64,000 nt of DNA from Pegoplata infirma. Lineage: Eukaryota > Arthropoda > Insecta > Diptera > Anthomyiidae. The stretch is from positions 126,405,347 to 126,469,346 of the forward strand of contig OY992537.1 of assembly GCA_963921195.1 (NCBI GenBank). The letters are read 5' to 3'. A program made the translations under genes and the position numbers. The notes below the pieces were generated by a model, which saw only the letters and a list, made by a program, of their open reading frames with translations, searched no databases and was not told where the DNA came from. The first letter of the stretch is position 1. Every line of letters begins with the position of its first letter. Positions 43,457-54,860 of this stretch are shown here, piece after piece.

Positions 43457-45403
43457 GGCCCGTTAACATTAAAAAAATTAACCTGGGGTTAGCACTAACA
43501 TGCACTTTAACCGAAGGTTAAAACAAAAATCGTTAACTCAATGTTCGGGTTAGCAGTAACTTCCAGTTATTAATGTCAATATTTCTGGTTAATTTAATCC
43601 AAAAAAATCTTGCGGTTAAATACATAACTGGAGGTTTTGTTTACATAATGAGTTAAGTAAATATAAAAAAATTATTGAAAATAGAGAAATAGCTTAACAA
43701 ATAAATAGCTGAATCTCATTTATTTAATATTTATTCTGAAACAAGTTGTGTATTTGTGTATTTCTAAACCTATTTTAACTACAATTTTAATATGGAAATA
43801 ATAGGAAAAATATCTCAGCATCTAAAATATTTTTCCTTTAGAGAGAATCTAATGAGAGAAAATCTGGAAGAAGTCTCAGATTCTGAATTATTAGGTTCTG
43901 AGGCATTTTTTCTGTAAAAAAAGGTTTTAGATTCTGAGACGTTTTTTCTATAGAAAAAGTATTAGATTCTGAGACATTTTTCTGTACAAAAAGTATCAGA
44001 TTCTGAGACATTTTTTCTATAGAAAAAGTCTCAGATTCTGAGACATTTTTTCTATAGAAAAAGTCTCAGATTCTGAGACATTTTTTCTATAGAAAAAGTC
44101 TCAGATTCTGAGACATTTTTTCTATTGAAAAAGTTTCAGATTCTGAGACATTTTTTCTATAGAAAGAGTCTCAGATTCTGAGACATTTTTTCCATAGAAA
44201 AAGTCTCAGATTCTGAGACATTTTTTCCATAGATGAAGTCTCAGAAACTAAAACATTTTTCTATAGAAAAAGTCTCAGATTCTGAGACATCTTTTCTATA
44301 GAAAAAATCTCAGATTCTGAGACATTTTTTCTATAGAAAAGGTCTCAGATTCTGAGACATGTTTTCTATAGAAAAAGTCTCAGATTCTAAGGCATATTTT
44401 CTATAGAAAAAGTCTAAGATTCTGAGACATTTTTTGTATAGAAAAAGTCTCAGATTCTGAGACATTTTTTCTATAGAAAAGGTCTCAGATTCTGAGACAT
44501 GTTTTCTATAGAAAAAGTCTCAGATTCTAAGGCATATTTTCTATAGAAAAAGTCTAAGATTCTGAGACATTTTTTGTATAGAAAAAGTCTCAGATTCTGA
44601 GACATTTTTTCTAAAGAAAAAGTCTCAGATTCTGAGACATTTTTTCTATAGAAAAAGTCTCAGATTCTAAGACATTTTTCTATAGGAAAAGTCTCAGATT
44701 CCGTGCAATTTTCATATAGAAAATGTGGCAGATTCTGAGACACTTTTTCTATAGAAAGATTCTTAGACTTGGAGGCATTCATGAAAAAAGTCTTAGATGC
44801 AGAGACATTTAAACTATTGCATGTCTCAGATTCTGAGAGTTTCTGTCTATTCAAAAATAAAAGAACACTTTCAGTAAAATTTTTATTTTTAAAGATTAAT
44901 TTACATAGATCCTCCAGCTGGTGTGGGATGTATGATTTTCTTTGTGTTAGGCGATTTGGGTTTCTTCGCTGCTCAAAGTTTGGATGACTTTTTTATTATT
45001 TTAACGCAGAAAGGTTCCATGTTGACCAAATTTCATACTAAAAAATAATTAAGGATTTATGTAATAATATATGTAATGTTGATGTTAAAAGCTTACATTT
45101 TTGCCTTTTGCAATTCCGGTCCACCAGCGACATCGGAGCGTTATCAACATTTTTTAAAATTTGCTATCATTTTTAAATATTTTTTTCATTTTTATTTATT
45201 TTTTTTGTTAAAAATATTTTCATAATATTTTGACTTTTGCTGTTTTAAAACAATTCACAATAACACGTAATCGGAAGTTAACTAACTTTTTTCATTTGTT
45301 AACGAAATTTGTTAACTTGGAGTTAAGAGTTTAGGTTAGTGTAACTGGAAGTTAGATAACTTTTAGGTTAAATTTAACTAACTGGACTTTGTGTTAACAG
45401 GCC
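43457..45403. mobile_element. Harbinger-like element carrying a 35-bp satellite array (TSD TAA)
   Basis: Tips GGCCCGTTAACA and TGTTAACAGGCC, flanked by TAA (43454-43456 and 45404-45406). Subterminal parts are full of GGTTAACTTGGAGTTA / AACCTAAC words on both sides. GG-start tips and TAA fit PIF/Harbinger. No transposase frame is seen. About half of its length is satellite (43850-44835). Confidence 0.75.
43850..44835. repeat. 35-bp satellite array inside the element (about 27 units)
   Basis: Same two-palindrome unit as at 1-2410, with the AT joining dinucleotide throughout (GAGACATTTTTTCTATAG). More diverged than the first array, and it contains a repeated higher-order block of about five units (for example around 44330-44430 and 44470-44570). 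Frames at its right end (44660-44987) derive from the repeat. Confidence 0.95.
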
Positions 45404-46650
45404 TAAGTCTGTTTATTACGAGGATAGTAAGATGCTTTTTGATTCCGTCAAAAATTGTAGAAATTATATGCATTTGAACAAAAATGCATAAATTCTCTCC
45501 ATACATTCGGCACGCCCGAAATAAACAAATTTCTTTATGCCGGTTCAAGTTCAAGTATGAATTATTTCAAAGAAAATAAGAGGTTTTTTAATAAAATCTG
45601 TCAAAAATTGCATAGGTTATATCTGTGGAGATTTGACAAAAGCATTTATTTCGATTTAGGTTCTTTTGTCAAAAATATATTAAAATGGACTTTTTCGGCT
45701 ACAACAAACACTTTTTCCATGATTTTTTTTTTAAATCTCAACAATTTGAAATATTATGTTATCAGATCTCTTGGAAAATGTGGAGAAAATCGTCCAGTTC
45801 TTAACATTACAGAATCTTAAAAAAAGCTCTAAAAATATTTAAAAAAAAAAATGAGTGCTTTTGTCAAACGTCCACAGATATGCATTTGAACAAAAATTCA
45901 TCAAATAATAAAACAAATACAGCTGTTTTTGTATAAAACTGAATTTTTGCTCAAATGCATGTAACTTCTACAATTTTTCACGGACTTTATTAAAAAACCT
46001 CTTATTTTCTTCGTAAAAAATTCGACTTAAACTTTACGTACAGAAAAATTAAAAAAAAAATTAACTTACAAGGGAGATGTCCCCTAACAATGGGTATAAA
46101 TTAAAACGACCTGTTTTATGAGATCTTCAAAATAAAATGTATACTACTTAGAAATATAATTGAGAAGGCATTGCCTTGAATCACGCATGATCGTGAGTAA
46201 AAAGTTTTATAGCCCCCATAATGTGGTTAGAGTGTATAAAAATCTTAATATAATTAAGTGCCTCCCCTCTGTTAATCATCAGCAACAATTACCAACAAAA
46301 ATCTTCATTACTTTTCTAATTATTTTGTTAAAAAAAACATTTATTTTTATTTAACAAAAATATTTGTTGTGTTGGGGTTTTTTTTTGCTATTGTTGGTTT
46401 GGGGTTTATTTGGTTTTTTTTCTACTAATTACTCACTTTGTTTATGAGTTTTGATATTAAAATTTTTCTAACGCACTACAAAAAAAAACAAAAAATTACG
46501 AGAATTTTAAATAAATTCACTATAATTTCAGGCCATAAAATGACAACATTATATATAATGAATATATTCCATTTTAATATATATTTACGTACATAAATAT
46601 AATAGTAAAACAAATTTTAAAAGCCTTAATTTAGTTAAATGTATAGTATA
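45404..46650. other. AT-rich sequence with an inverted pair, no gene
   Basis: TGTAGAAATTATATGCATTTG and AAAATAAGAGGTTTTTTAATAAA (45450-45600) recur inverted at about 45945-46015, an old foldback. ACAAGGGAGATGTCCCC near 46069 resembles the CAAGGGAAGTCTCC tip, but no partner was found. The 45557-45820 frame has no known motif. Confidence 0.4.
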
Positions 46651-46653
46651 CAC

Positions 46654-47668
46654 TAGAGATAGGTCAGTGAGTTTGGCTTACACTTACAATAGAAATTTTG
46701 TAAACACGAACCCTTTTTTATTTCTACTCACCCAGACTCACAATAACAAGTGTTAATTAAGTTTTACCCCAAATCACGTGTGTCTCATATTGTCTTCACT
46801 CACGCTTACACAATCTTCAAGAATTAAATTCTGATAAAAGCGTTAAAAAATCGTGAAAGCGAAAAACGAACAAAAAAAATTTATATAAAAAAAAAAAATA
46901 TATATTCGATTAGAGTTTTATTCTTGTCATAATAGAGTATTTTTAATTTATTGCTTTAAAAAAGTCACTCATCTCATAGTATATCTGTACTGATCAGTTT
47001 CATCCCCACTAAAGGAATCATCAGCAGACTTTAGAGAATCATCGTTGGTCAATCAAACATCAAACCAGACATAATATTTGATATATTTCACAAGTTATAT
47101 TTTGTTAGGTACTGTTGTTATTGTAAAATAACAGCAACACGTATACTTATAATTACCGACGGTGATTTAGTATATACAATTTTTGCTTTAAAGGAGTTAT
47201 ATTTGTTGGAAAACAGATTTCGGACCTTCATAATAATATTTCGCATATAACTTGTGAAATATATCAAATATTATGTCTGGTTTGATGTTTGATTGACCAA
47301 CGATGATTCTCTAAAGTCTGCTGATGATTCCTTTAGTGGGGATGAAACTGATCAGTACAGATATACTATGAGATGAGTAACTTTTTTAAAGCAATAAATT
47401 AAAAATACTCTATTATGACAATATCATATATAGAAATATTTTTGGGCCTCGAACTAGAATAAAACTCTAATCGAATATATATACATATATAAAGGCCGAA
47501 TAAATACATTTTATTTTTATGTACCTTTTGGTACTAAAAATAAAAAAACATTTAAAAAAAAAATATTTAATTTGGCCACACACGCAAAATGTTTCTCTAA
47601 TCACTCTCACTTACAGAAGTCAAATAAAGTTTTAATCATTCTCGCATCTACTCACTTGCGCATCTCTA
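46654..47668. mobile_element. GTGAGTG-family element, interrupted by a foldback
   Basis: Ends TAGAGATAGGTCAGTGAG and CTTGCGCATCTCTA, with CACTCACGCTTACAC, CACGTGTGTCTC and CACTCTCACTTAC inside. Related to 4266-4843. The interior is occupied by 46899-47481. Confidence 0.6.
46899..47481. mobile_element. Foldback element with ~195-bp arms
   Basis: Arms 46899 to about 47100 and about 47225-47481 are long, close inverses: TTCGATTAGAGTTTTATTC, TCATCCCCACTAAAGGAATC and ATCAAACATCAAACCAGAC, with their reverses on the right. Loop about 125 bp. The right arm has a short extra segment (about 47420-47455). No ORF. Confidence 0.9.
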
Positions 47669-47827
47669 ATAAGCTCACCACTAATGCCTGTACTACGATA
47701 TGGATATAAATAGAAGTGTGTAGGAACAAATTTTACAGTAACTGACATAAAAATAGCAACAATGAGAAAACTTGAGAATGTTAATATTTTGGATTCGACT
47801 TTTCAGTTTAATAATAAAAATAAAATG

Positions 47828-47952
47828 TTCGAGTTCGAGACATGGACTTTTCTTTGATAAAAAAGTCTACTTTTTTTAGGAAAAGAAAAAAATGAATCTA
47901 AATCAATGAAAAATCCAGGTCTCGAGCTTGAACATTTTATTTTTATAATTAA
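47828..47952. repeat. Small hairpin repeat
   Basis: AAAATGTTCGAGTTCGAGAC against GTCTCGAGCTTGAACATTTT. The same word is seen once more at about 55790 (AAAATGTTCGAGCTCGAGGC). Confidence 0.75.
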
Positions 47953-47959
47953 AAAAAAA

Positions 47960-48640
47960 TTATAGGTTATTTTACAAAAAAAACTGTAATTTTACAACAA
48001 CTTTTTTATTTTGAGGATTCTAGTTGATTTACAAAAAAAAAAAAAAAACAGTTATTTTACAAAAATGATTTTATTACGAGGATTTATGTTGTTTAACAAA
48101 ATAAAACTTTTTTTTTTTGTAAATTTTCCAAGTCCTAGGGCGGATTACTCAATGTCCAGTTAGCTGCTTACTATCGATTTAACGGAGCCTTATGTCAAAA
48201 TTTGTATGGAAAAGTTAAATTTAACGGAGCGTTATATTATAACGGAGCATTGAGTAATCCAGCCTTAGACATATTTTTTTGCGTTTTGGAATAAAGAACT
48301 ATTAAAAAAGAGTTAAAAAAATTTTTTTGATAAAATTTTCGAATTTCTATTTTTTTTTTAATTTTGCAAGTCCCTGACAAAAATTTTTTTTTATTAAAAA
48401 AGATTTAAAAAAATGTTGACAAAATTTTGGAAAAATTTTCCAAGTCCTAATTTTTTTTTTAAATTTCCCATTTTTTTTAAATATATTTACCACTTTGTTT
48501 ATAAACTAACCATTTTTTATAATTTTTGTGGCTTAAAAATTATCACTACCAAAAATTGGTAAATTTTAAACAATTTTTGGTAAAGTAACATTTTTTTTTA
48601 ATTTACAATTTTTTTTTTAATTTACTATTTTTTTGTAATT
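47960..48640. repeat. Left part of a TTTTACAAGGATT-type element
   Basis: Repeated GTTATTTTACAAAAA, TTACGAGGATTT and TTGGTAAATTTTAAAC words, resuming at 50250-50485 after nested insertions. A hairpin MITE lies inside. Confidence 0.4.
48138..48264. mobile_element. 127-bp hairpin MITE (GGGCGGATTACTCAATG)
   Basis: Tips GGGCGGATTACTCAATG and CATTGAGTAATCCAGCC are inverted, flanked by CTA and TTA, possibly a mutated TWA duplication (Harbinger-like). Internal TTTAACGGAGC repeats. Confidence 0.7.
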
Positions 48641-48641
48641 A

Positions 48642-49375
48642 CCCGAGTAAAAATTTTCTAATATAATCATATATAATTTGATACAATCTTATATGAGTTA
48701 ATATGCTTCCGTATAAATTTATATAAAATTATATCTATCATTTTGATACGGTTGATCCAATTTATATGGTTAGATATTGCTCCATATATGATTAGATTTG
48801 TATTTTGGTTTTGCTCATCAAATTGTATAAAAATAGATATTATAAGATCAATTTGGTATAATTAGATTTGACCAAATTCAGGATCAAATTGTATCAATTT
48901 TTATATTTTTTGGTCTAAAGTAATACAATTAGATATTATTTGATACAACCATTTTACGGATCAAATTAGATCTATTTAGTAAAATTCCCGAGTAAAAATT
49001 TTCTGGTCTAATCATATATAATTTGATACAATCTTATATGAGTTAATATGCTTCCGTATAAATTTATATAAAATTTTATCTATTACTTTGATACGGTTGA
49101 TCCACTTTATATGGTTAGATATTGCTCCATATATGATTAGATTCGTATTTTGGTTTTGCTCATCAAATTATATAAAAATAGATATTATAAGATCAATTTG
49201 ATCTAATTAGATTTGACCAAATTCAGGATCAAATTGTATCAATTTTTATATTTTTTGATCTAAAGTAATACAGTTAGATATTATTTGATACAACCATTTT
49301 ACGGATCAAATTAGATCTATTTAGTAAAATTAGCATAATATTTTTACTAGGGTTAGCATAATATTTTTACTAGGG
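48642..49375. mobile_element. CCC-MITE copy 3 (366 bp once copy 4 is removed, TSD TA)
   Basis: Tips CCCGAGTAAAAATTTTCT and TTTTTACTAGGG, flanked by TA (48640-48641 and 49376-49377). Subtracting copy 4 and one TT leaves exactly 366 bp. Confidence 0.9.
48987..49352. mobile_element. CCC-MITE copy 4 inserted in copy 3 (366 bp, TSD TT)
   Basis: Inserted in copy 3 between …TAGTAAAATT and AGCATAATATT, duplicating TT (48985-48986 and 49353-49354). Same length and orientation as its host. Confidence 0.92.
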
Positions 49376-49412
49376 TAATAAAATAATGGTATTATGTTTG
49401 TAAATTTACCAT

Positions 49413-50250
49413 TTTTATACCCTACACCACACTGTGGTACATGGTGTAATGAGTTTGTGTTGATGTTTGTAACTATATTGGTCCTAGACTCACATTTATG
49501 TATACCGATCGACTCAGAATCACTTTTTGAGTCGATTTAGCGATGTCCGTCCGTCCGTCCGTCAGTCAGTCCGTCTGTCTGTCCATGTAAACGGTGTAAA
49601 CACGATACAGGTCGTAGTATTTAACCAGTTGACTTGAAATTTGAAACTTAAGCCTCTCTTGACCCAAGGACGAAGCCTATTGAAATTGGAAAAAATCGGT
49701 CCACATTTAGACCTAGCCCCCATACAAAGGACCTCTTTAGTTTTGGCTCAAATGACTCTAATAACCGTATTATAATAGGTATCTTGTTGAAATTTGAAAG
49801 GTAAACATGTTTTGTCTTCAAATTACCATTCCGAATTTCAAAGAAATCGGACCAGTTCTTCTTGTAGCCCCCATACAAACCACCTTCCCGATTTTCACAT
49901 TAATTTCTCAAATTACATGAAAATAGAAAATATTTAATACAAATTTTGTTTGTGTATGTTAAACGCGTACTTTAATAACCTTATCAAATCTGATCACCAT
50001 CGAACCATTTTTGGACTTAGGCCCCATGTGAAAATGTCACCCGATATTCACTTAAAGCTGTTTATTGGCAACAAATCGAAGCCTATTTCACTCACATTTG
50101 ATTTATGAGTGTTTTTTACACTTATTAAATATTTGACAATACATACATCTAATAGGGCCATTTTTGAACTTGGGACCCATTTTCCGGGAAACTCTGGTGT
50201 AGGGTATTATATGGTCGGTCTTGACCGCCCATAATTTTCTTACTTATTTT
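49413..50250 (+). mobile_element. mini-me-like element, variant II
   Basis: TTTTTATACCCTACACCAC, then GTATACCGATCGACTC, GAGTCGATTTAGCGATGTCC, the (GTCY)n tract, GTAAACGGTGTAAACACGA, CCCCCATACAAACCACC and TATGGTCGGTCTTGACCG, ending ATTTTCTTACTTA. Inverse of 10618-11402. Confidence 0.85.
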
Positions 50251-50485
50251 TAGATATATTTACCATTTTTTCTTGTAAATTTACCATTTGTTTTTAATTT
50301 TTGCGGTTTTAAAACAATATTTTTACCAATAAAATTGGTTATTTTACCAATTTTTGGCGCATTGAAAATTACGAGGAAATCCTCGTAATTTTACGAGAAT
50401 TTTATCTACCTCCTACTTAACGAGAATAGCCTCGTAAAATTGCGAGATTTTTTCGTAATCTTACAAGGTTTTTTTTTTGAGTGTG
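50251..50485. repeat. Right part of the TTTTACAAGG-type element
   Basis: ATTACGAGGAAATCCTCGTAA hairpin, CGTAATCTTACAAGG and terminal TTTTTTTTGAGTGTG. Matches 7256-7331 in arrangement. Confidence 0.45.
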
Positions 50486-50502
50486 ATAATGTTTATGTAA
50501 GG

Positions 50503-50622
50503 TGGATTTTTTTGCTAACGTGTATAAATTATCCCATACAAATTTGACATAAATTTGCCGTATATAGTTAAAAAACGTCAAATTTGTATGGGATAATTTA
50601 TACACGTTAGCAAAAAAATCCA
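50503..50622. mobile_element. 120-bp perfect-arm hairpin MITE
   Basis: About 46-bp arms beginning TGGATTTTTTTGCTAACG and ending CGTTAGCAAAAAAATCCA appear to be exact inverses, with a 28-bp loop. Flanking duplication not resolved. Perfect arms imply recent insertion or gene conversion. Confidence 0.85.
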
Positions 50623-50652
50623 GCTATACTATTGATCCATTAAAAAATTAAT

Positions 50653-51096
50653 TTGGTACCAAAACTGAAATGGAATTACAAAAATGGGGAAGATTTTAAA
50701 TTGAAAATAAATGACAAATTAAAAGCTTTAGAAGAACAAAACCTAGCTTATAATATACAAGATCTCAATAACTTAATTTTAGAATCCTACTCAGCACCTA
50801 AAACTTACCACAAACAAAGGTTTTTTAAAAATAAATGGTTTGACCATGAATGTCAAAAGGCGAGGAATATGTCAATGGAAGCATTAAAAACCATTAGAAA
50901 GTCCCAAAATATAATCGATAAGAAAAAGTACACTGAAAATAAAAATCGTTTTCAAACTCTCTGCAAACATAAGAGAAATCAGTACTATGAAAAAATTGAA
51001 TTTCAACTGAACTCGATTACTGATAGTAAAAAATGGTGGGCCCTAGCACGAGAAATACGACAAGAAGAAAATGTTATAGGTTGTGAAGAAAAGTAG
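50653..51096 (+). pseudogene. LINE ORF2 fragment 1 (upstream of RT)
   Basis: Linker region between endonuclease and RT, rich in K/E, with NKWFDHECQKARN and KYTENKNRFQTLCKHKRNQY, a pattern usual for LINE ORF2. The frame closes at TAG 51094-51096. The continuation EKFEEYFNTLLNPV is found in the next frame, so one base was probably lost around 51093-51097. Confidence 0.85.
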
Positions 51097-51366
51097 AAAA
51101 ATTCGAAGAGTATTTTAATACTTTGTTAAACCCTGTAGTAAGCTCGGTAGAGATTTTGTATGCCACGAATTTAATAGAAGATGAGCGACTTGATGCATCT
51201 ATATCGTTATATGAAGTAAAGTATCAACTATCTAAAACTAAACCCAATAAAGCGCCGGGTGAAGACAGAATTCCATACGAATTTTTTATGAACGCAGGGG
51301 ACAATTACCTAAATGCATTAGCAAATGCATACACACAAGTTTTAATTGGTCGAAGTAGCTATAAAG
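51097..51366 (+). pseudogene. LINE ORF2 fragment 2 (RT start)
   Basis: Contains SKTKPNKAPGEDRIPYEFF, the conserved RT block 1 region (NKAPGxDxIPxE). It is cut by the hAT MITE after the codons for SSYK. Sequence beyond 51366 in this frame belongs to the MITE. Confidence 0.9.
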
Positions 51367-51749
51367 CAGCGACAGGCAAACACATACTATTATATTTTGT
51401 CTTTGTGTGTGTAACATGTAGCACTCTCATACTCAATGCACTTAAAGAAACTTATAGTAAAAATAATAACACATTTAACCATTTAAAAAATAAAAAAGAT
51501 AATAAATAACATTGGTTAAAATGTCTAGCAAAGTAATATTTAGTGAATAGTGACAAACTAAGCATTCTGGTTTACCAAAAATGTTCCACAAATAAGAATT
51601 TGACAATAAAATTCTTTATTGATTATTTCTCTAAGTATATTTTAAACAAGAAGAGAGGAGAAAAATTGTGTTTTTTTGATTTTGTTTAATGAGTGAGAGC
51701 ATGTAGGTGTGAGAGTAAAAACGCCGAGTAGTGCTTTTGCCTGTCGCTG
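51367..51749. mobile_element. hAT MITE in the LINE (8-bp TSD CTATAAAG)
   Basis: Duplications CTATAAAG at 51359-51366 and 51750-51757. Tips CAGCGACAGGCAAACAC and (minus strand, right end) CAGCGACAGGCAAAAGC. 383 bp. The LINE reading frame is the same on both sides once the insert and one TSD are discounted, which confirms the boundaries. Confidence 0.95.
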
Positions 51750-51750
51750 C

Positions 51751-53004
51751 TATAAAGCGTTTCAAAAGAGTATTATATTCCCTATCTACAAAAAAGGAGA
51801 TGTTAATAAGCCTAGCAACTATAGAGGAATTAGTTTTATGAATTGTGTTGCAAAGATCATGATGGGTATAATTCATGAAAGACTTTCAGAATGGTCAAAT
51901 ACTCATCAAATATTGAACGAATACCAAGCAGGCTTTAGAAAAGGCTATTCTACTATAGATAATATCTACAACCTAACATCAATAGTAAATATAAAATTTT
52001 CTGAAAACCGTAAAGTTTACGCGTTTTTCGTAGATTTTAAAGCTGCTTTTGATTGCGTACCGAGAAATTTGTTGATCTACAAACTAAAACAGCTGGGAAT
52101 ATCAACAAAAATAGTAAATTGTATAGAACAAGTCTATCAGAATACAAAATCGGCAGTGTGGACCGGAAATGAACTTTCCAACTACTTTGACACATGCACA
52201 GGAGTAAAACAAGGGTGTTTGTTGTCGCCACTGCTATTTGCCTTATATATAAACGACATTCACGAACATCTTAAGGGAGGATTATTTATCGATGATCTTA
52301 ATATTCGAGTCCTTATGTATGCCGATGACATAGTAATCCTAGCCGATGATGTTGGTACTTTGCAAGAAATGATAAATAACCTAGAAGAATACTGTCGCCT
52401 GTGGGGAATGGTAGTCAATCTAACAAAATCTGAGATAATGATATTCAGAAAAGGTGGCAGGGTTGGTTCGAATGAAACTTGGACTTTTAACGGCGATAGT
52501 GTAAGAGTTGTTCCGGAATACAAATACCTAGGAATATTGCTGACCCCAAAATTGTCATTTTCTAAGCATGTTATTGCCAAATCCAATGCAGCAAAAACGA
52601 GTATGAACATACCCTGGAGAAATTTTGTGGGCAGAAAAGACGATGCTTTAAAGGCGAAATGGAAAATGTTTCTTGCTGTGTGCAGGTCAATACAATGTTA
52701 TGGTGCACAAATTTGGGGATATTCGTGGTTTGATGATGTTGATAAGCTACAACGGCTCTTTACCAAACGTATTTTAAAGCTCCCGGACAATACACCTAAC
52801 TATGTTATAGCCTTAGAAACTGACCAAGAAGAGGGACATTTTTACACGTACAGTTTACATCTCCAGTACATCTCGAAAACTATTTTTGATTATGAATGTA
52901 AACGATTGCCACACATACTATCTAAGAAAATTATCGAAAAGAATCTTAATTGGTATAATGATTTTAATAGTAAACTGGAAGAGTTTAATATAAGTAGAAC
53001 ATGA
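51751..53004 (+). pseudogene. LINE reverse transcriptase domain
   Basis: Open from the right TSD to TGA at 53004. RT motifs in order: PIYKKGDVNKPSNYRGIS, NEYQAGFRKGYSTIDN, AFFVDFKAAFDCVPR, GVKQGCLLSPLLFALYIND, MYADDIVILADD (catalytic YADD at 52318-52329), NLTKSEIMIF and YKYLGILL. The thumb and connection follow. All catalytic residues are intact in this piece; inactivation lies outside it. Confidence 0.95.
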
Positions 53005-53491
53005 AGGTATTGTGATGAATAAAACTAGGTGGAATAATGTTTGTATAAATCTTTTAGAACTGATGAAGATAGGAACTTACCAAGGGTATATAACATCGGC
53101 ACAGAACAGCTTAGAAAGAATTTACAAACATTTAGACTATTCCAAAGGCAAAACCTACTGTAATGAAAAGTTTAACCAAGAACAAATAACGTACATAATA
53201 AAAACTAGGGGGGACCTTCTTTGGTTAAACGGAAATCAGTTTAGACAAGGTAGGGACAGATTTTGTTCTCTGTGTAATTTGGATGAAATAGAAACAACGG
53301 AACACTTTATCGGTGTATGTCCTGTGTTTAAGTCTTTAAGATTAAAATATTTTCGGTGTTCTACGTTAACTTCACTTGAAGTAATACAATTATTAAACGG
53401 TGGTGAAGATACTTATTGGCTAGGTCTTTATAACTTTGTAAAAAATGCTATAAAATATAGAAGTGTGCTAGTAAATGAGTTTAACTATTAA
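53005..53491 (+). pseudogene. LINE C-terminal Cys/His segment
   Basis: A shifted frame continues the protein (KTRWNNVCINLLEL…). It contains FCSLCNLDEIETTEHFIGVC, a C-x2-C-x10-H-x4-C type motif often found at the C-terminus of LINE ORF2. Ends at TAA 53489-53491. Confidence 0.88.
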
Positions 53492-53666
53492 ATGTAAATG
53501 AATTACTTAAGAAAAAATGTATATAATATAACCAACTTTCCAGCTGACGGTTTTAAACCATGCTGTATAATTCTTTATTATTAATTTTTAAATATGTTAT
53601 TTTAATAAAATTATTTTTGTAACATTTTTTTTTTTTTGTAACTATTGATCCATTGTTAAGACAATC

Positions 53667-54560
53667 TACACTCAAAAAAATGCGTTAGTAGATTTACTAA
53701 TTTTTTTTTGCTAATGCTAGTTAGCTAACTTTTAGCAAATTTTTAGTTGAGATTAGCATGTTAGCAAAAAATTCTTGTAAACTTCATTTAGCACATTAGC
53801 AATTTTAAACAAACTTTGAACTAATTTCTTTTGCTAAATTTGAAATTGAGTTGACAACATTTTCACAAGCTTTTTTGCTAATATTAGCAAAAATAAATGG
53901 TAAATTTTTTTTTATTTTCATAAAACTTAAAATGGCGCTATCTCGGAAACTAAGCCAGATAGAGCAAAACGGAGGCCATTTTTGGTTCTCGAGCTCTCTA
54001 TAGTATCGCCGGTCATCTTCACATGTGTGGACCCTAATGGGTCCTAACTTTGGATCCAAAAAAGTTAGCATTCCCGAAAATTTTAAAATGCTCATATCTC
54101 GGTAAGTATTGCCGACACAACAAAAAGTCCAAAAGCATTTTTGTAGCTCTCAACACGTAGAAGACCGCAAAATAACCAAAAGCTCCGAGTAATATTTTTG
54201 AAGTTATCGAGTTTTTTAATTTTCAAGACCCCAGTGATACCCGAAAATCACGTATCTCAAAAACTAAGCAAGGTAGAGCGAAACGGACACAAATTTTGGA
54301 TCAAAAACTATGACGATTTTTAAGGAACCCAACAAGGTCTAGACCCATCGGGGTCTGGACCTATTGGGTCCGAACCCAATGGGGTCCTCAAATGTGTATG
54401 AAGTAAGTTAAAATAAAAATTATTTCAGGTAACTAATTTTTAGCAAAACGTTTTTGCTAACTTTACCAAAAAAAATTGTGGGTTCAAAATCAGCAAATTT
54501 TCTTGTAGGTTTACAAGCTTTTTTTTCTAACTTTACAGTTTTTTTTTTTTTTTGAGTGTA
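53667..54560. mobile_element. TACACTCAAAAA element, copy 1
   Basis: Ends TACACTCAAAAAAATGCG and TTTTTTTGAGTGTA. The body has CTAATGCTAGTTAGCTAAC, GGCGCTATCTCGGAAACTA, CCCTAATGGGTCCTAACTTTG and CGGGGTCTGGACCTATTGGG. The GC-richer core contrasts with the T-rich ends. No ORF of note. Target duplication not resolved. Confidence 0.85.
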
Positions 54561-54567
54561 GACTTAT

Positions 54568-54850
54568 TCTATACGAAAAATATCTCAGAATCTGAGACCC
54601 TTTCTATACACAAATGTCTCAGAATCTGAGTCTTTTTCTATAAAAAAAAAAATGTCTCAGAATCTGAACCTTTTTTATACGAAAAATTTATCAGAATCAA
54701 AAAACTATTTCTATATGAAAAATGTCTCAGAATCTTAGATTTTTTCTATACAAAAAATATTTCAGAATCTGAGACTTTTTCTATACGAAAATTGTTTCAC
54801 AACCTGAAACTTTTGCTATACGAAAAATAACTCAGAATTTAAGGTTTCAC
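54568..54850. repeat. Decayed 35-bp satellite (CTATACGAAAAA variant)
   Basis: Units such as TCTCAGAATCTGAGAC with TTTTCTATACGAAAAA. The palindrome centre is A instead of T (inverse orientation relative to 1-2410), and CTATAG has become CTATACG. Confidence 0.9.
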
Positions 54851-54860
54851 TAAAAAAATT

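Larger units (their letters stand above)
50642..53640 (+). mobile_element. 5'-truncated LINE retrotransposon (14-bp TSD)
   Basis: Bounded by a perfect 14-bp duplication ACTATTGATCCATT (50628-50641 and 53641-53654). It encodes the segment after the endonuclease, a reverse transcriptase and a C-terminal Cys/His motif. No endonuclease is present, so the copy is 5'-truncated. The tail is (T)n-GTA rather than poly(A). Inactivated by frameshifts near 51095 and 53005 and by the hAT MITE at 51367-51749. RT motifs are clear, but I do not assign a clade. Confidence 0.93.

Noticed and set aside
43850..44987. Open frames on both strands at the right end of the satellite (S/E/K-rich peptides)
   Set aside because: They are translations of decayed 35-bp units; the period breaks frame in intact units and no motif is present.
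45557..45820. 87-codon frame at 45557
   Set aside because: No motif, AT-driven codon use, and it overlaps one arm of an inverted repeat.
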